Part shown: positions 42,770 through 52,368 of the stretch, piece by piece
How positions within the stretch are numbered: the first letter of the stretch is position 1
Layout: each line of letters begins with the position of its first letter
Source: Luteolibacter luteus
Lineage (GTDB): Bacteria; Verrucomicrobiota; Verrucomicrobiia; Verrucomicrobiales; Akkermansiaceae
DNA: 64,000 nt
Reading direction: 5' to 3'
Assembly: GCF_012913485.1 (NCBI RefSeq)
Contig: NZ_CP051774.1
Location: forward strand, 2,418,001 to 2,482,000
Made by a program: the position numbers and the translations under genes
The notes under the pieces: model-generated
What the model was told of the DNA's origin: nothing
The model's database searches: none
The model's input: only the letters and a program-made list of their open reading frames with translations

Positions 42770-43852
42770 TCAACGCTGCGGATACTTCTCCAGCATCCAG
42801 TCGTTCGCCGCGGTCTCGCCAAAGAGCTTCGCGCGATCGAAGTAGAGCGCCCAGTCGCCTTCCGCCACCGAGGGATCCTTCATCAACTCGGTAACCTGCT
42901 TCATCCTGCCGGTGACGTTCTGTTTCAACTGCTCGATCTCTTCCAACCGTGCGCGCGCTTCATCGGAGTCGATGTCGCGCAGGGCTTTCTTCTCGATGAC
43001 CATTCCCACCAGCATGTCGACAAGGGTTCCCTCTCCTTGAAGCTGCTGGCCCAATCCGGACTGGATCCCTCGCACGGATTCCGCGGATGCTTCGTCTCCC
43101 CCGGCCCGGAATTCCTCGCCCAACTTCGCCATATGGTCGGAGAGGTCGCGGAGCTGAAGCACCAAGCTCTTGGTTCCCCCATAGAGCGCCATCAATTTCG
43201 CCTGGGCCGGCGGCATGCCTGAAAAAAGGAAGGCTTCCTCTGCATTCTGGGCGGATGCGATCGTGAAATCGTCCAACGGCTTGCCGACCGATTTCCGCAA
43301 TTCCTCGAGCGCCTCATCCTTCCTGCCAAGCTGGAAGAGCGCACGCGCCGCCATGCAATTCCCCATCGAGTTGTCGGGAGCCACACGCTTGAGGTTCTCC
43401 AGAATCGCGAGCCGTTTCTCCGCGTCCTGCACCTGGGACAGGCTTATGATGAGAACCTGGGGATGATCCGGAAATCTCTCCTCGGCTTCTTTCAGATAGG
43501 CCTCGCCTCCGCCCAACCTGAAGGCGGCCAGCAGGGAATCCACACTGCGATTCCTCGCGTCCACGAAGGTCTTGATCTGCTCCGCGGTGAGTCCCTGCTC
43601 GTCCAAGCCCCCGTCCGACGCGAGGGCGAGTGTTTCCGCGAAGGAGCGCTTGACCAGTCCCGCGGTCCGGGCCCGCTCGACTTTGGGGGAGCGGGATGCG
43701 GAGGTCGGGCGACTCCCCGTACGGGAGCCCTTCTCCGGTCCGGCATCAGTCCCCACGCCTTGGTCGCGTGACGGCATTAGGACGAAAACCAGCGCCGCGA
43801 GGCAAAGCACGGCGGCCCCTACGGTGGTTTTCTTGGGGAAAGGCGTTGGCAT
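42770..43852 (-). CDS. Membrane-anchored protein with helical repeats, unknown
   Basis: A 360-residue protein with one N-terminal helix (TVGAAVLCLAALVFVLM) followed by a Ser/Pro-rich linker. The remaining part is mainly helical: RFPDHPQVLIISLSQVQDAE and CMAARALFQLGRKDEALEEL look like tetratricopeptide repeats, and RLEEIEQLKQNVTGRMKQV is a coiled coil. ATG 43850-43852 is used (MPTPFPKK) instead of the earlier frame start. Its overall plan, one membrane helix then a helical outside domain, resembles the protein at 52369-53499. The two may belong to one lineage-specific family. Function is unknown. Confidence 0.6.
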   Translation of the reverse strand: MPTPFPKKTTVGAAVLCLAALVFVLMPSRDQGVGTDAGPEKGSRTGSRPTSASRSPKVERARTAGLVKRSFAETLALASDGGLDEQGLTAEQIKTFVDARNRSVDSLLAAFRLGGGEAYLKEAEERFPDHPQVLIISLSQVQDAEKRLAILENLKRVAPDNSMGNCMAARALFQLGRKDEALEELRKSVGKPLDDFTIASAQNAEEAFLFSGMPPAQAKLMALYGGTKSLVLQLRDLSDHMAKLGEEFRAGGDEASAESVRGIQSGLGQQLQGEGTLVDMLVGMVIEKKALRDIDSDEARARLEEIEQLKQNVTGRMKQVTELMKDPSVAEGDWALYFDRAKLFGETAANDWMLEKYPQR

Positions 43853-43898
43853 CCATTCCCTTCCTATCAACTCCATCCGACCGGCAAAGCGGAATCGC

Positions 43899-44552
43899 TC
43901 AGCCTTTCGGCTTGCCCAAAACCTCCACCGCTTGGAGCGCCGCGGCGTTCCGGTTCTCTACGCCGAGCTTCGCGAAGATGCTGCCGAGGTGCTGCTTCAC
44001 GGTCTTTTCGCTCATGCCGAGGATCGCGGCGACATCACCATTGCTCTTTCCCTGGGCCACCCACAGGAGGACTTCCGCCTCACGGTTGGTGAGGCCAAGG
44101 GTCATGAGCGGCTCGTGGCTGGAGTAGTCCGGCTGAAAGCCAATATTCGTCGCAGCGGCCTGCACTCGGGCCTCGACCGCTTCGGCACGCGCCAAGCGGG
44201 CTTCGACCGCGGCTAACAGATCAAGGCGCGGGACCGGCTTTACCAAGTAGTCATCCGCGCCGGAATTCATGCCGGTACGGACGTCCCCGCGATCGCTGCG
44301 AGCAGTGAGAAAGATGAAGGGGATGGTCGCGGTGGTCGGTTCGGCACGCAGGGTCTGGATGACACCATGGCCATCGAGCTGGGGCATCATCACATCACAG
44401 ATGATGAGATCCGGCAGCCGCTCGAGCGCGGTCTCCACGCCGGATTTCCCGTTGTCGGCAGTGAAAACTTCGTAGCCCTCCAGGGTGAGCATCAGCGCCA
44501 GATTCTTCAACATCTGGGGCTGGTCTTCGACGACGAGGATCTTCTTTTTCAT
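43899..44552 (-). CDS. LuxR/FixJ-family response regulator
   Basis: A 217-residue regulator. The receiver has VVEDQPQMLKNLAL, LIICDVMMPQLDG with Asp53, FLTARSDRGDV and DDYLVKPVPRLDL. A linker of about 25 residues leads to the LuxR-type HTH (LTNREAEVLLWVAQGKSNGD, then MSEKTVKQHLGSIFAKLGVE). It is 22 bp from the anchored protein gene and divergent from the globin gene by 92 bp. No histidine kinase is directly adjacent on the same strand, but a GAF-PAS kinase lies just beyond the globin and is a likely partner. Confidence 0.92.
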   Translation of the reverse strand: MKKKILVVEDQPQMLKNLALMLTLEGYEVFTADNGKSGVETALERLPDLIICDVMMPQLDGHGVIQTLRAEPTTATIPFIFLTARSDRGDVRTGMNSGADDYLVKPVPRLDLLAAVEARLARAEAVEARVQAAATNIGFQPDYSSHEPLMTLGLTNREAEVLLWVAQGKSNGDVAAILGMSEKTVKQHLGSIFAKLGVENRNAAALQAVEVLGKPKG

Positions 44553-44644
44553 GGGAGGGAAGGCGATTCAAGGCATGGGAGAATCCCCCATCCGACCAAA
44601 GTCGGAGTGCGGGTTTCCCCCCGTCCTGATTTACTTGAGCCGTG

Positions 44645-45085
44645 ATGACCGCAGAACAAATCCTCCGGCTGCGCAAGTCTTTCTCCCTGGTCAAGCGCCA
44701 GGCTGACGTCGCCGCCTTCTACTTTTACCGCCAACTCTTCGAACTGGACCCGACCTTGCGGCCGCTGTTCCAGACCGACATCGAGCTTCAGGCCCTGAAG
44801 CTCAACGACACCTTGGACGAAGCCTTGGACCTCCTAGACCGCCCGATCGAGCTGGCCGCGACCCTCCGCGAACTGGCGGAGCAGCACGCCGAATATGGCG
44901 TGAAGCCTGGCCAATATGCCACGGTGGGGACGGCCATGATCTCGATGCTGGAAGATATCCTCGGCCGGGATTTCACCTTGGAAACCCGGCAGGCATGGGT
45001 GGCCTTTTACCAGCTCGTCTCCGGTGCCATGCTGATGGTCGCCGAAAGCCGCGGTACTAGCCGAAGACTGGCAGCCGCACGGTAA
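44645..45085 (+). CDS. Globin (single-domain, FHb/sensor-globin-like)
   Basis: A 146-residue globin. FYFYRQLFELDPTLRPLF gives the B-C-CD region with Phe at CD1, and LAEQHAEYGVKPGQYATVGTAM gives the F helix with proximal His81 and the YGVxPxxY motif typical of flavohaemoglobin and bacterial globin heads. No reductase or other domain is attached. It may bind oxygen or nitric oxide and signal or detoxify, or serve as the haem sensor for its two-component neighbours. ATG 44645 is preferred to the GTG at 44642. Its 3' end overlaps the convergent histidine kinase gene by 29 bp. Confidence 0.88.
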   Translation: MTAEQILRLRKSFSLVKRQADVAAFYFYRQLFELDPTLRPLFQTDIELQALKLNDTLDEALDLLDRPIELAATLRELAEQHAEYGVKPGQYATVGTAMISMLEDILGRDFTLETRQAWVAFYQLVSGAMLMVAESRGTSRRLAAAR

Positions 45086-46709
45086 AGGTGGTGCCTTCCC
45101 CGGCCTCCGAGAGGAAGCCGATGCTACCGCCGTGGAGTTCCACGCAGCGCTTCGTGATCAAGAGGCCGAGCCCGCTGCCGGGCAGATCCGCCACATTGCT
45201 GGCGCGGTGGAAGGCTTCGAAAAGCCGGGACTGATCTTCCGAGGGAATCCCAATGCCGCGGTCGCTGACCGTGAAGACCGCTTCCCGATTCTCGCGGCTC
45301 ACCCGGAAGCTGACCGGACTACCTTCGGCAGAATACTTCGCCGCATTCGAAAGGAGGTTCGAAAGGATGTGGCGAAGGAGGGATTCGCTGGCAATGGCAC
45401 CCTCAAGGGTCGGGGCGAAATCGTGCTCGATCGGGCACTTGTGCAGGGTCGCGGAAAGGGACTCGTCGACGAGCTTGGCGCAGAGTCCTTCCAGATCGAG
45501 CAGCTCCGGGGTGAAGGCCAATTTTCCCGCGTCCGCCCCACCGAGCACGAGGACCTGCTCCATAAGATCCCCCATGCGGCGGGTGGCGGCGTGGATGTCC
45601 TCGAAGAGATCGACGCGATGCTCGACCGGAAGCTTGTCGTGGTAATTCCGCAGCAGTTCGACGGCAGACATGATCACGCCGAGGGGCGTGCGGAATTCAT
45701 GGGAAACGATCGCGGTGAAGCGGGACCGCAATTCGCTAAGCTCACGCTCGTTTTCCAAGGCGCGACGCATCGTTTCCTCGGTGCGAAGCTGCTCGGTCTT
45801 GTCAGTGACGGCAGCGATGATGCGTGGATTCTTCCGCCCCGGCATGCGGGCGAGGTGGACGGAGCAGGGAATGTCCCGGCCGTCTCCCCCGCGGTGCATC
45901 CAATCGAAGACCGGCTCCTCGCCATCGAGGGCGGCGGCAATTTTCTCCCGGGCGGACTCGGTGCTGAGGCGGCCATCCGGCTGATACTCCGGGCTGAAGT
46001 CCGCCGGACCTCCCGAGAGCAGGCGCTCCCGGCTGACGCCGTAAAAGCGAACGGCGCTCTCATTCGCCTCGAGGAAGCGTCCGTTGTTTTCCAGATCGAG
46101 CACCACCGTGGGGGTAGGCGTGTGCTCCATGACCATGCGGTAGCGGGCCTCGCTTTCCCGGAGGGCAATCTCCGCGCGCTGGCGGCCATCGATTTCGACG
46201 GCGAGCGCGACCCACTGGGCAACGTAGCGGGCGAAGTCCACCTCGGTCGCCGTCCAATGACGCATCTCCCCGACGTGCTCATGGCACACCACGCCAAAAA
46301 GGCGCCCGTGGCGGTGGACCGGAGCATCGAGCATGGAGCTGATACCGAGCGGCCTGAAATAGGTCTCCTGAAACTCGGCGAGGCGTGGATCCGCCATGGT
46401 ATCATCCGACACCACAAGATTCGAACCTTGGTGCAGGGCCTTGAAATAGAAAGGGAAACTGGATGCTTCCAAGTGCAGCAACTCGTCATCGAAGCGCTGC
46501 TCGGACAGGAGGAACTGAAGTTCCCGGCGGATGGCGCGGCCTCCGGATTCCATGCTCCAGTAGCCCACACGCTCGACTTTCAGCGCGCGGGCGCTGTGCT
46601 CCAGGAGATCGCGCAGGATCTCAGCGAGTGGCACGGCACCGATCCGCTCGATGAGAGTATCAAGCTGCTCGGTCGCCGGACGGGAAATATCGGGAGGGGT
46701 GGCACTCAT
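45057..46709 (-). CDS. Soluble GAF-PAS sensor histidine kinase
   Basis: A 550-residue kinase without membrane helices. The GAF-type domain spans about residues 25-165 (MDAPVHRHGRLFGVVCHEH, VGEMRHWTATEVDFARYVAQ) and the PAS domain about 175-300 (EHTPTPTVVLDLENNGRFLE, DWMHRGGDGRDIPCSVHLAR). H box FTAIVSHEFRTPLGVIM has the phosphoacceptor His near 335. The ATPase domain has N box ILSNLLSNAAKYSAEG, G1 VSDRGIGIPSED and G2 GSGLGLLITKRCVELHGG. ATG 46707-46709 is the start; further upstream the frame has no domain. It may sense the haem or gas signal handled by the adjacent globin. Confidence 0.9.
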   Translation of the reverse strand: MSATPPDISRPATEQLDTLIERIGAVPLAEILRDLLEHSARALKVERVGYWSMESGGRAIRRELQFLLSEQRFDDELLHLEASSFPFYFKALHQGSNLVVSDDTMADPRLAEFQETYFRPLGISSMLDAPVHRHGRLFGVVCHEHVGEMRHWTATEVDFARYVAQWVALAVEIDGRQRAEIALRESEARYRMVMEHTPTPTVVLDLENNGRFLEANESAVRFYGVSRERLLSGGPADFSPEYQPDGRLSTESAREKIAAALDGEEPVFDWMHRGGDGRDIPCSVHLARMPGRKNPRIIAAVTDKTEQLRTEETMRRALENERELSELRSRFTAIVSHEFRTPLGVIMSAVELLRNYHDKLPVEHRVDLFEDIHAATRRMGDLMEQVLVLGGADAGKLAFTPELLDLEGLCAKLVDESLSATLHKCPIEHDFAPTLEGAIASESLLRHILSNLLSNAAKYSAEGSPVSFRVSRENREAVFTVSDRGIGIPSEDQSRLFEAFHRASNVADLPGSGLGLLITKRCVELHGGSIGFLSEAGEGTTFTVRLPVFG

Positions 46710-46977
46710 GCCGGATGCCGGTGGGTCTAGCGCAAGCGGGCAGCGATGAAAATGCGAATCCGCGGCAACCGGATTCCCTCCTAGAACCAAATTCTTACAT
46801 GTTAGACATATCAACTGACGCAACTCCGACCTAGGTCCCATTCCGCAATTCTACGGATCAAGGGAAAAGGAGCTCCCGCGAGAAGGACTTGTTCCGGCAT
46901 CTCATCGAAGAGTTACCCTGAAAGCCAGTCCATCCAACCGTGCTCCGATTACGAACGATCGGAGCCCGTTCTTATTT

Positions 46978-49900
46978 TCACAGCCTCTCTGCCCGGAGAC
47001 GGAGGAAGCGCTTCGTTCCCGAGGGTGAGGAAGGATCCGCGAGCCGCACGACGATGGTTTCCGAGACTCCGTTGCCGTCATCGCTTGCAGAGACTTGGAG
47101 GACACTGGCACCGGCGGGAACCCAGGCTCCAAGGTTATCGGAAACTTCGACGACGTAGCGGATGTTTCCTGCGGTGTAATCGAGAGCACTGCCGCTTCCG
47201 CCTTTCGGCCGCGAGAAGGAAAGTCCGAGGTAGGTCTGGCCGCCGATTTCGAGCGCGAGGTTCTTCGGGAACTTTGTGCGGTCCGCGCTGTCCGGGTCGG
47301 TAGCGAAGGCGAGTTCGAGGAGGTTGGCGTGGCCATCGAGGTCATTGTCCACCTCATCATCGAGGACGCCGCCGAGATTCAGGCGACCCGGGGTGGCGCT
47401 ACCGGTGCCGACGGCAGCGGTGAAGTCAAAGGACTTGGAGGGATCGAAGGCCACGGAGTCGCCGCTCGTTCCGGCGATGGTGCCACCGTACCACTTGGAA
47501 CTATCACTCGCCACGAGATCGGCAAAGCGGCCTCCGCGGGAGAGATTGTCCGGGCGATAGCTTCCCTGCGACAGATCGGGGAGGCCGAAAGCGACATCTC
47601 CGAAGACGATGGAGTCCACAATCTCCGTCCAAGGGCTAAGGTCGAGGACGCCATCATTGGCCGTGTCCAGGTCCTGTCCCAAGCGACCGCTGAAGCCGCG
47701 CACGAGAAGCAGGGCGAGGCCATCGTTGCTGGAGAGCATATCGACATTCATTCCCACCGGATCGCCGGTGGAGGTGAGCGGGGACTTCACGCTGGCAAAG
47801 GGACCGCCTTCGGGTGAGGTGGCGTAGCCATCGCCCATGAGGATGAGGCCATTTCTGCCGGTGGCCAGCGAGTCGAGAGCCCAGATGCGGGAGATCTCGC
47901 CGACGTTTCCGAGGCCGTCTTCGCCCGCGCTGGTATCGATGGCGATCAGGGTGAGATCATTCAAGGACTGCTCCTTGATGCCGGTGGAAAGGAGTTCGAC
48001 GTAATCGTAATTCAGGTCAGCGCCGGGTGGGTTGACGTTGGCTTCATTGATCACGACCAGGGAGGAAGAAGGAGCAGCGGAGTGATTTCCTTGTCCCGGG
48101 GTAACCGTTCCGATCCAAGGCCCGAAGGAGGAATCGTAGGTGAGGCTGCCTGCGTTGCTGCCTGCAATGGTACCGCCGTACCAGCCGTGCGGGTCGTTTC
48201 CGGAGCGGGAGATATTGTCCGCTGCCAAGCTTGCGGGGAATCCGGTGATCGAAGGATGAGAGAGAGGTCCGAAGGCAATGCCATCCGCGATCGTGAAGCC
48301 GAGGCCGGCGTCAATGGTGCCGTCGTTGTTCGCATCGAGATCCATTCCGACCGAGCCGCTGAAACCGGTAACAAGCAAAAGGGCGAAATCCTGATCCGGC
48401 AGATCTCCGCCCACAAAGCCAGGCGGCCCGCTTTCCACGGCGGTGTCTGCGCGGACAGCGCCTGTGGGGAAGATCGTGTTTGCCTGGCTTTCGAAGAGCT
48501 CTCCCATGAGGAGGAGACCATTCGGGCCGGTGGAGTAGTCGGCCAAGTCGTAGGTCTTTAGTACTTCACCACGATCTTCTGAAGCGGTGGAAACCAGCAG
48601 CATGGAGTATCCCTGAGCCGCCGCAATCCTATCGCCCGTGCTCTTCAGCTCAATGAACTCGGCGGCATTTCCCGGCGGGGCAAAGTTTACTTCATTCACG
48701 ACCAGCGGTGCCGGGGCAGGAGCGGTACTGAGATTGGGACGACCGGGAGTGGCATGACCACGGAAGCCACCGAAGAATCCGCTACCGAAGCCGATGTGGA
48801 AGGGATTGTCGCCCGAATGGTGGCCGCCGTAGAAGGCCGCCGCGCTGTTCGCCGTGGTGTTGCCTGCCTTTCTGGAAAGATTGTCCGGCTGATAGCCCGG
48901 TTGACTCAAGTCCGCCACGGCATAGGTAGGCGTGGCTCCGGCGTAGCCGACGCTATCGACGATGCTGCTCCACGGCGTGGCATCCAGCGTGCCGTCATTA
49001 TTGGTGTCGAGATCCTGCAGGGCGGAGCCGGTGAAATCCTTCACCAACAGGAGGGTGAATCCATTGTTGGTGCGGTCCGTGGTGCAGACTCCGCCTTCGC
49101 GAATGTAGATCTGGTTCCCGATGTCATTGGTGCCGAGCTTGATCTCATCCGGATCCGCGCTGCTGCCGATGTCCGAAAGCACCGTGGCCGGATCCACATG
49201 ATCCCGCCATGGCGACAAGCCTTCATCGTAGTCCTCACCGATCAGTGCCAGTCCGTTCGAGCCGAACTCCACTGCGGACAGATCCCACGCCTCCACGATC
49301 ACACCGAGCGATCGGTCCGTGAAACAGGTGGTATCGCTGCTGTTGTCGGTGTTGATCACGAGCAGGTGATAGCCGAGGCCGGTGGTGGCATCGCCGCCGA
49401 TTTTCAGTAGTTCGACAAACTCGTAGTTTCCGTCCGATCCCGGTGGGTTCACGGCCACTTCATTGATGCGTATTTCCGCAGGCACCGGCGGAATATTCGG
49501 CGCGCCGGGAGTCGCCACCGGATTGATCTGCGATCCAAAACGCTTCAGCGGATCAAGCGAAACGGAGAGGCTGTTCGCGCCCGTGGTTTCGCCTCCGAAC
49601 CAAGCCGTCTTCGCATTGGCGGTGATGTTTCCGGCGATGCGGGAGACATTGCCCGGCGAGTAGGTCGATTGGCTAAGATCGGCGATCTGACGGAAAGGTG
49701 TTTCGTCATCACTTCCCGCGATCAGATTTTCATTGAGGCCCACGGCATCGTGGAGGTTCGAGCGGATGCCGGCGTTGAGGTTCACATCGTCCGCACTGAC
49801 ATCGGTGACGCCCACGGTGCCGCCAAAGCCTTTCACCAACAGGATCGTCCAGGCGCGGTTGGGTTCAATCAGCCCGTCCTTCCCCGGCGGGATGGCAAGA

Positions 49901-50256
49901 TTTCCGAGTGCCGTCCCCGGGGCAATGCGGCCCGCCCATGGGCCGCCACCGGTGCTCGCGTAGTTCAAGCCGAGGAGGAGAATCCCATTGGTGCCGGTGG
50001 CCATGCCATTCAGGTTCCAAACCCCGTCGACGCGGCCCATGTTCCCGCCATCGGTATCCAAGAGCAGCAGGAAAAACGTATCCGTGCTCTCCACACCTCC
50101 GGTGGTGCTGATGATCTCGATGTATTCGTAGCCATCGGTCCCCTGCACATCGGTGCCCGGAGGATTGGCGTGGACCTCGTTGATTCGCAGCGCGGCGGAA
50201 GCGATGGAAGCCCAGCAGAGGAAGGCAGCGTGAAGAAGAAGTGTCAGGGTTTTCAT
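46978..50256 (-). CDS. Large secreted protein with four lamin-tail-like (LTD) repeats
   Basis: A 1092-residue protein with a signal peptide (LLLHAAFLCWASIASA). Four units begin near residues 23, 260, 517 and 735 with LRINEVHANPPG, EIRINEVAVNPPG, PLVVNEVNFAPPG and LVVINEANVNPPG, each followed by an EFIELxxxG-like strand, the LTD hallmark. Each unit ends with a related stretch, seen as DNLSRKAGN, then YGGxxxG, and TPGxxN. The C-terminal 150 residues hold a calcium-type loop (DNDLDGHANLLELAFATDP) and a beta domain (YVVEVSDNLGAWVPAG) that also occurs in the giant protein at 58508-63469. Probable surface or extracellular structural or adhesive protein. Confidence 0.8.
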   Translation of the reverse strand: MKTLTLLLHAAFLCWASIASAALRINEVHANPPGTDVQGTDGYEYIEIISTTGGVESTDTFFLLLLDTDGGNMGRVDGVWNLNGMATGTNGILLLGLNYASTGGGPWAGRIAPGTALGNLAIPPGKDGLIEPNRAWTILLVKGFGGTVGVTDVSADDVNLNAGIRSNLHDAVGLNENLIAGSDDETPFRQIADLSQSTYSPGNVSRIAGNITANAKTAWFGGETTGANSLSVSLDPLKRFGSQINPVATPGAPNIPPVPAEIRINEVAVNPPGSDGNYEFVELLKIGGDATTGLGYHLLVINTDNSSDTTCFTDRSLGVIVEAWDLSAVEFGSNGLALIGEDYDEGLSPWRDHVDPATVLSDIGSSADPDEIKLGTNDIGNQIYIREGGVCTTDRTNNGFTLLLVKDFTGSALQDLDTNNDGTLDATPWSSIVDSVGYAGATPTYAVADLSQPGYQPDNLSRKAGNTTANSAAAFYGGHHSGDNPFHIGFGSGFFGGFRGHATPGRPNLSTAPAPAPLVVNEVNFAPPGNAAEFIELKSTGDRIAAAQGYSMLLVSTASEDRGEVLKTYDLADYSTGPNGLLLMGELFESQANTIFPTGAVRADTAVESGPPGFVGGDLPDQDFALLLVTGFSGSVGMDLDANNDGTIDAGLGFTIADGIAFGPLSHPSITGFPASLAADNISRSGNDPHGWYGGTIAGSNAGSLTYDSSFGPWIGTVTPGQGNHSAAPSSSLVVINEANVNPPGADLNYDYVELLSTGIKEQSLNDLTLIAIDTSAGEDGLGNVGEISRIWALDSLATGRNGLILMGDGYATSPEGGPFASVKSPLTSTGDPVGMNVDMLSSNDGLALLLVRGFSGRLGQDLDTANDGVLDLSPWTEIVDSIVFGDVAFGLPDLSQGSYRPDNLSRGGRFADLVASDSSKWYGGTIAGTSGDSVAFDPSKSFDFTAAVGTGSATPGRLNLGGVLDDEVDNDLDGHANLLELAFATDPDSADRTKFPKNLALEIGGQTYLGLSFSRPKGGSGSALDYTAGNIRYVVEVSDNLGAWVPAGASVLQVSASDDGNGVSETIVVRLADPSSPSGTKRFLRLRAERL

Positions 50257-50351
50257 GCGGGGGTGGGCAGCGATTCTCTTTGGGAATCGGGGAGCCTCCC
50301 CGCAAAAGATTACGGTAACATTACGGCGCTCCTCTTTCTTGTGCCGAGCCG

Positions 50352-52322
50352 CTAGGGCGAGGCCCAATCCGCAGGGACTTCCTGAGCCAGCTTCTTCCAA
50401 GCACCATCGCCACGAACTCCAGCCTCGGAAGGATCGAAGGGCTTGAAGCCAATCTTCGCGGGGATGGATGCGTCATTGAAGCGAAAGCCGCCGTTTGCAG
50501 GATCGGCAAAGCCGGGATCGGCAATCACCGAGTGCTGATCGTGGCCTGTCTTCTGCCAGTCCGCGAACTTCATGCCGAAGCACTCGATCTCCCCGCCATC
50601 GCTGCGCCAGTAGAGGTTGTTATCGCACTCGATCTTCCCCTTCCCCCCTGCCCCGCCGTTCCAGAGCGGCCCCTTTTCCCAGAGGACGATGTTTCCAGTG
50701 AAGCGAAAAGAGAGATGCTCCTCGGCGCGGGAAAACTGGAGTTGCTGGTCCCGGGCAAAGGCGAAGATATTGTTCCGAATGATGTTCTCCTTTCCGTAGT
50801 GCTGGTGATAGCCGCCAGTGGTCGTACGATAGACGAGATTGTTCTCCAACAGGATGCCGGTGCTGCCTTCGTCATTGTAGAGACCCCAGCCGCCGTAATC
50901 GTAGGACATGACGTCATGGATGACGTTGCTCGCCAGGACGGTGCCTTCAGATGGGCCAAGCGTGTAGATGCCACCCATGTCGCTGAGCAGGCCATTCCCG
51001 ATGTGATGGATGTGGTTGTGGGTGATCTTGTTTCCCTTCGCCTCGCTGGAATCGTAGCCCCAACGCCAGCCAACGGAGACACCGGTGTAAGGAAAATGGC
51101 TGATCTCATTGTGGCGCACGAGATTGTCCCCGCTATGGCCGATCCAAAGACCGACGGCGCAGGGAAAGGTCTTTCCGCCGTCCCGGATGATGCAGTCTTC
51201 CACCAGGTTCGCGCCCGTATTCCGGCCCTGTTCCATGTTTCCGATGCGGACTCCTCCGGCGCCGAGGTCATGAAGGTAACAGCGTGAGACGCGGATGTTC
51301 CGGCAAGCGTCCCGCATCCAGACACCATAGAGGCCGGTGTGTGCGACCTCGCAGTCCTCGATGGTGATGTCCGACGCGTGATCGATCTGGATCACGGCTT
51401 CGATCGGTGAGGCCGCCTGGCTGGGCTCAAAGCCGCCGGGCGGGGACGTCCAAGCTGCGTGTTGGAAAGAAATTCCGCGGATCTGGAGGTGCTGGACTGG
51501 ATCTCCGGACTCTTTCCCGATCACGAGAAGCTTTTCAGAGAGAGGGGCGACGACTTCGGTGGTCGCGGGATCTTCACCGGGACGCGGCTTGTAGAGGAGC
51601 TTTCCTTCGGGTGAAAGGAACCATTCGCCGGGCTCATCGAGACCAGCTTCGAGGTTCTCGAAGACGATCCCGCTCTTCGTATCCCAGCGATTCCACGGCT
51701 TCATGGTGTGGCCACGGGTGATAAAGCGATTGCCTTCCACCTTTGCGATGGAGCGGCGGGTATTGTCCCACTTGTGATAGGCCAGCATCTGCACGCGTTC
51801 CAAGGCGGCGGGATGAAGGTTCTTCAGCCAGGCCATGGCATCGTCTCCCATTTCAACCGTCTGGGTGGCCATGTCGTCCGGATGCTTTTCTTCCTCCACG
51901 CCTTTCATGCGGAAGAAGCCCTGATCGGGCTCGCGGGAGCGGACACCCCGGCGGCCTCCGATCCAGAGCTGCTCGAAGGCCGGGCCTTCGGCCTTGGTTT
52001 CCCACAGGCCGTCGGGACGCATGGTAAACCCGGTGATTTTTCGCCCGCCGCTGATCACGGGCTTGGCCCCCTTCGCCGCTATGAGCCGGGAGGGTGCGTT
52101 GGGCAGGCCGGAATCGGAAGGGACGAATTCAAGTGGTTTCGAGAGGACGTACAGCCCGTCTCCAAGGACGATCTCGATCGGCTTGTCGGCCCTCCCCTTT
52201 CTCGCCTCGCGGGCGACGTTGAGGACATCCTGAAGATTGTCGCCCGGCTGGATCTCGAAGCGGAGAGCTTCGGGTTCGGCATAAGCGACCGCGGCGAGGA
52301 GAGGAAGGAAGCCGAGCTTCAT
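50352..52322 (-). CDS. Secreted right-handed beta-helix (pectate-lyase-fold) protein
   Basis: A 656-residue protein with a signal peptide (LGFLPLLAAVAYA). Repeated short turns with Asn/His stacks are visible: GVWMRDACRNIRVSRCYLHD, NLVEDCIIRDGGKTFPCAVG, NLVRHNEISHFPYTGVSVGW and NIIRNNIFAFARDQQLQF, typical of parallel beta-helix carbohydrate-active proteins. N-terminal LRFEIQPGDNLQDVLNVARE and VISGGRKITGFTM match the entry of this large family. The substrate is unknown; polysaccharide lyase, hydrolase or epimerase are options. It lies 46 bp downstream of the HEAT-like protein gene. Confidence 0.8.
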   Translation of the reverse strand: MKLGFLPLLAAVAYAEPEALRFEIQPGDNLQDVLNVAREARKGRADKPIEIVLGDGLYVLSKPLEFVPSDSGLPNAPSRLIAAKGAKPVISGGRKITGFTMRPDGLWETKAEGPAFEQLWIGGRRGVRSREPDQGFFRMKGVEEEKHPDDMATQTVEMGDDAMAWLKNLHPAALERVQMLAYHKWDNTRRSIAKVEGNRFITRGHTMKPWNRWDTKSGIVFENLEAGLDEPGEWFLSPEGKLLYKPRPGEDPATTEVVAPLSEKLLVIGKESGDPVQHLQIRGISFQHAAWTSPPGGFEPSQAASPIEAVIQIDHASDITIEDCEVAHTGLYGVWMRDACRNIRVSRCYLHDLGAGGVRIGNMEQGRNTGANLVEDCIIRDGGKTFPCAVGLWIGHSGDNLVRHNEISHFPYTGVSVGWRWGYDSSEAKGNKITHNHIHHIGNGLLSDMGGIYTLGPSEGTVLASNVIHDVMSYDYGGWGLYNDEGSTGILLENNLVYRTTTGGYHQHYGKENIIRNNIFAFARDQQLQFSRAEEHLSFRFTGNIVLWEKGPLWNGGAGGKGKIECDNNLYWRSDGGEIECFGMKFADWQKTGHDQHSVIADPGFADPANGGFRFNDASIPAKIGFKPFDPSEAGVRGDGAWKKLAQEVPADWASP

Positions 52323-52368
52323 TCCGGAGCATACCGACGGAGTGAAACCGCTTTGTCAGGTTGGCAAC

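Noticed and set aside
45132..46730. 532-codon frame opposite the GAF-PAS kinase
   Set aside because: It mirrors the kinase gene and lacks any domain.
50288..50302. Short palindrome CGGGGAGCCTCCCCG upstream of the LTD protein
   Set aside because: Loop of three and no T run; too weak to name as a functional element.
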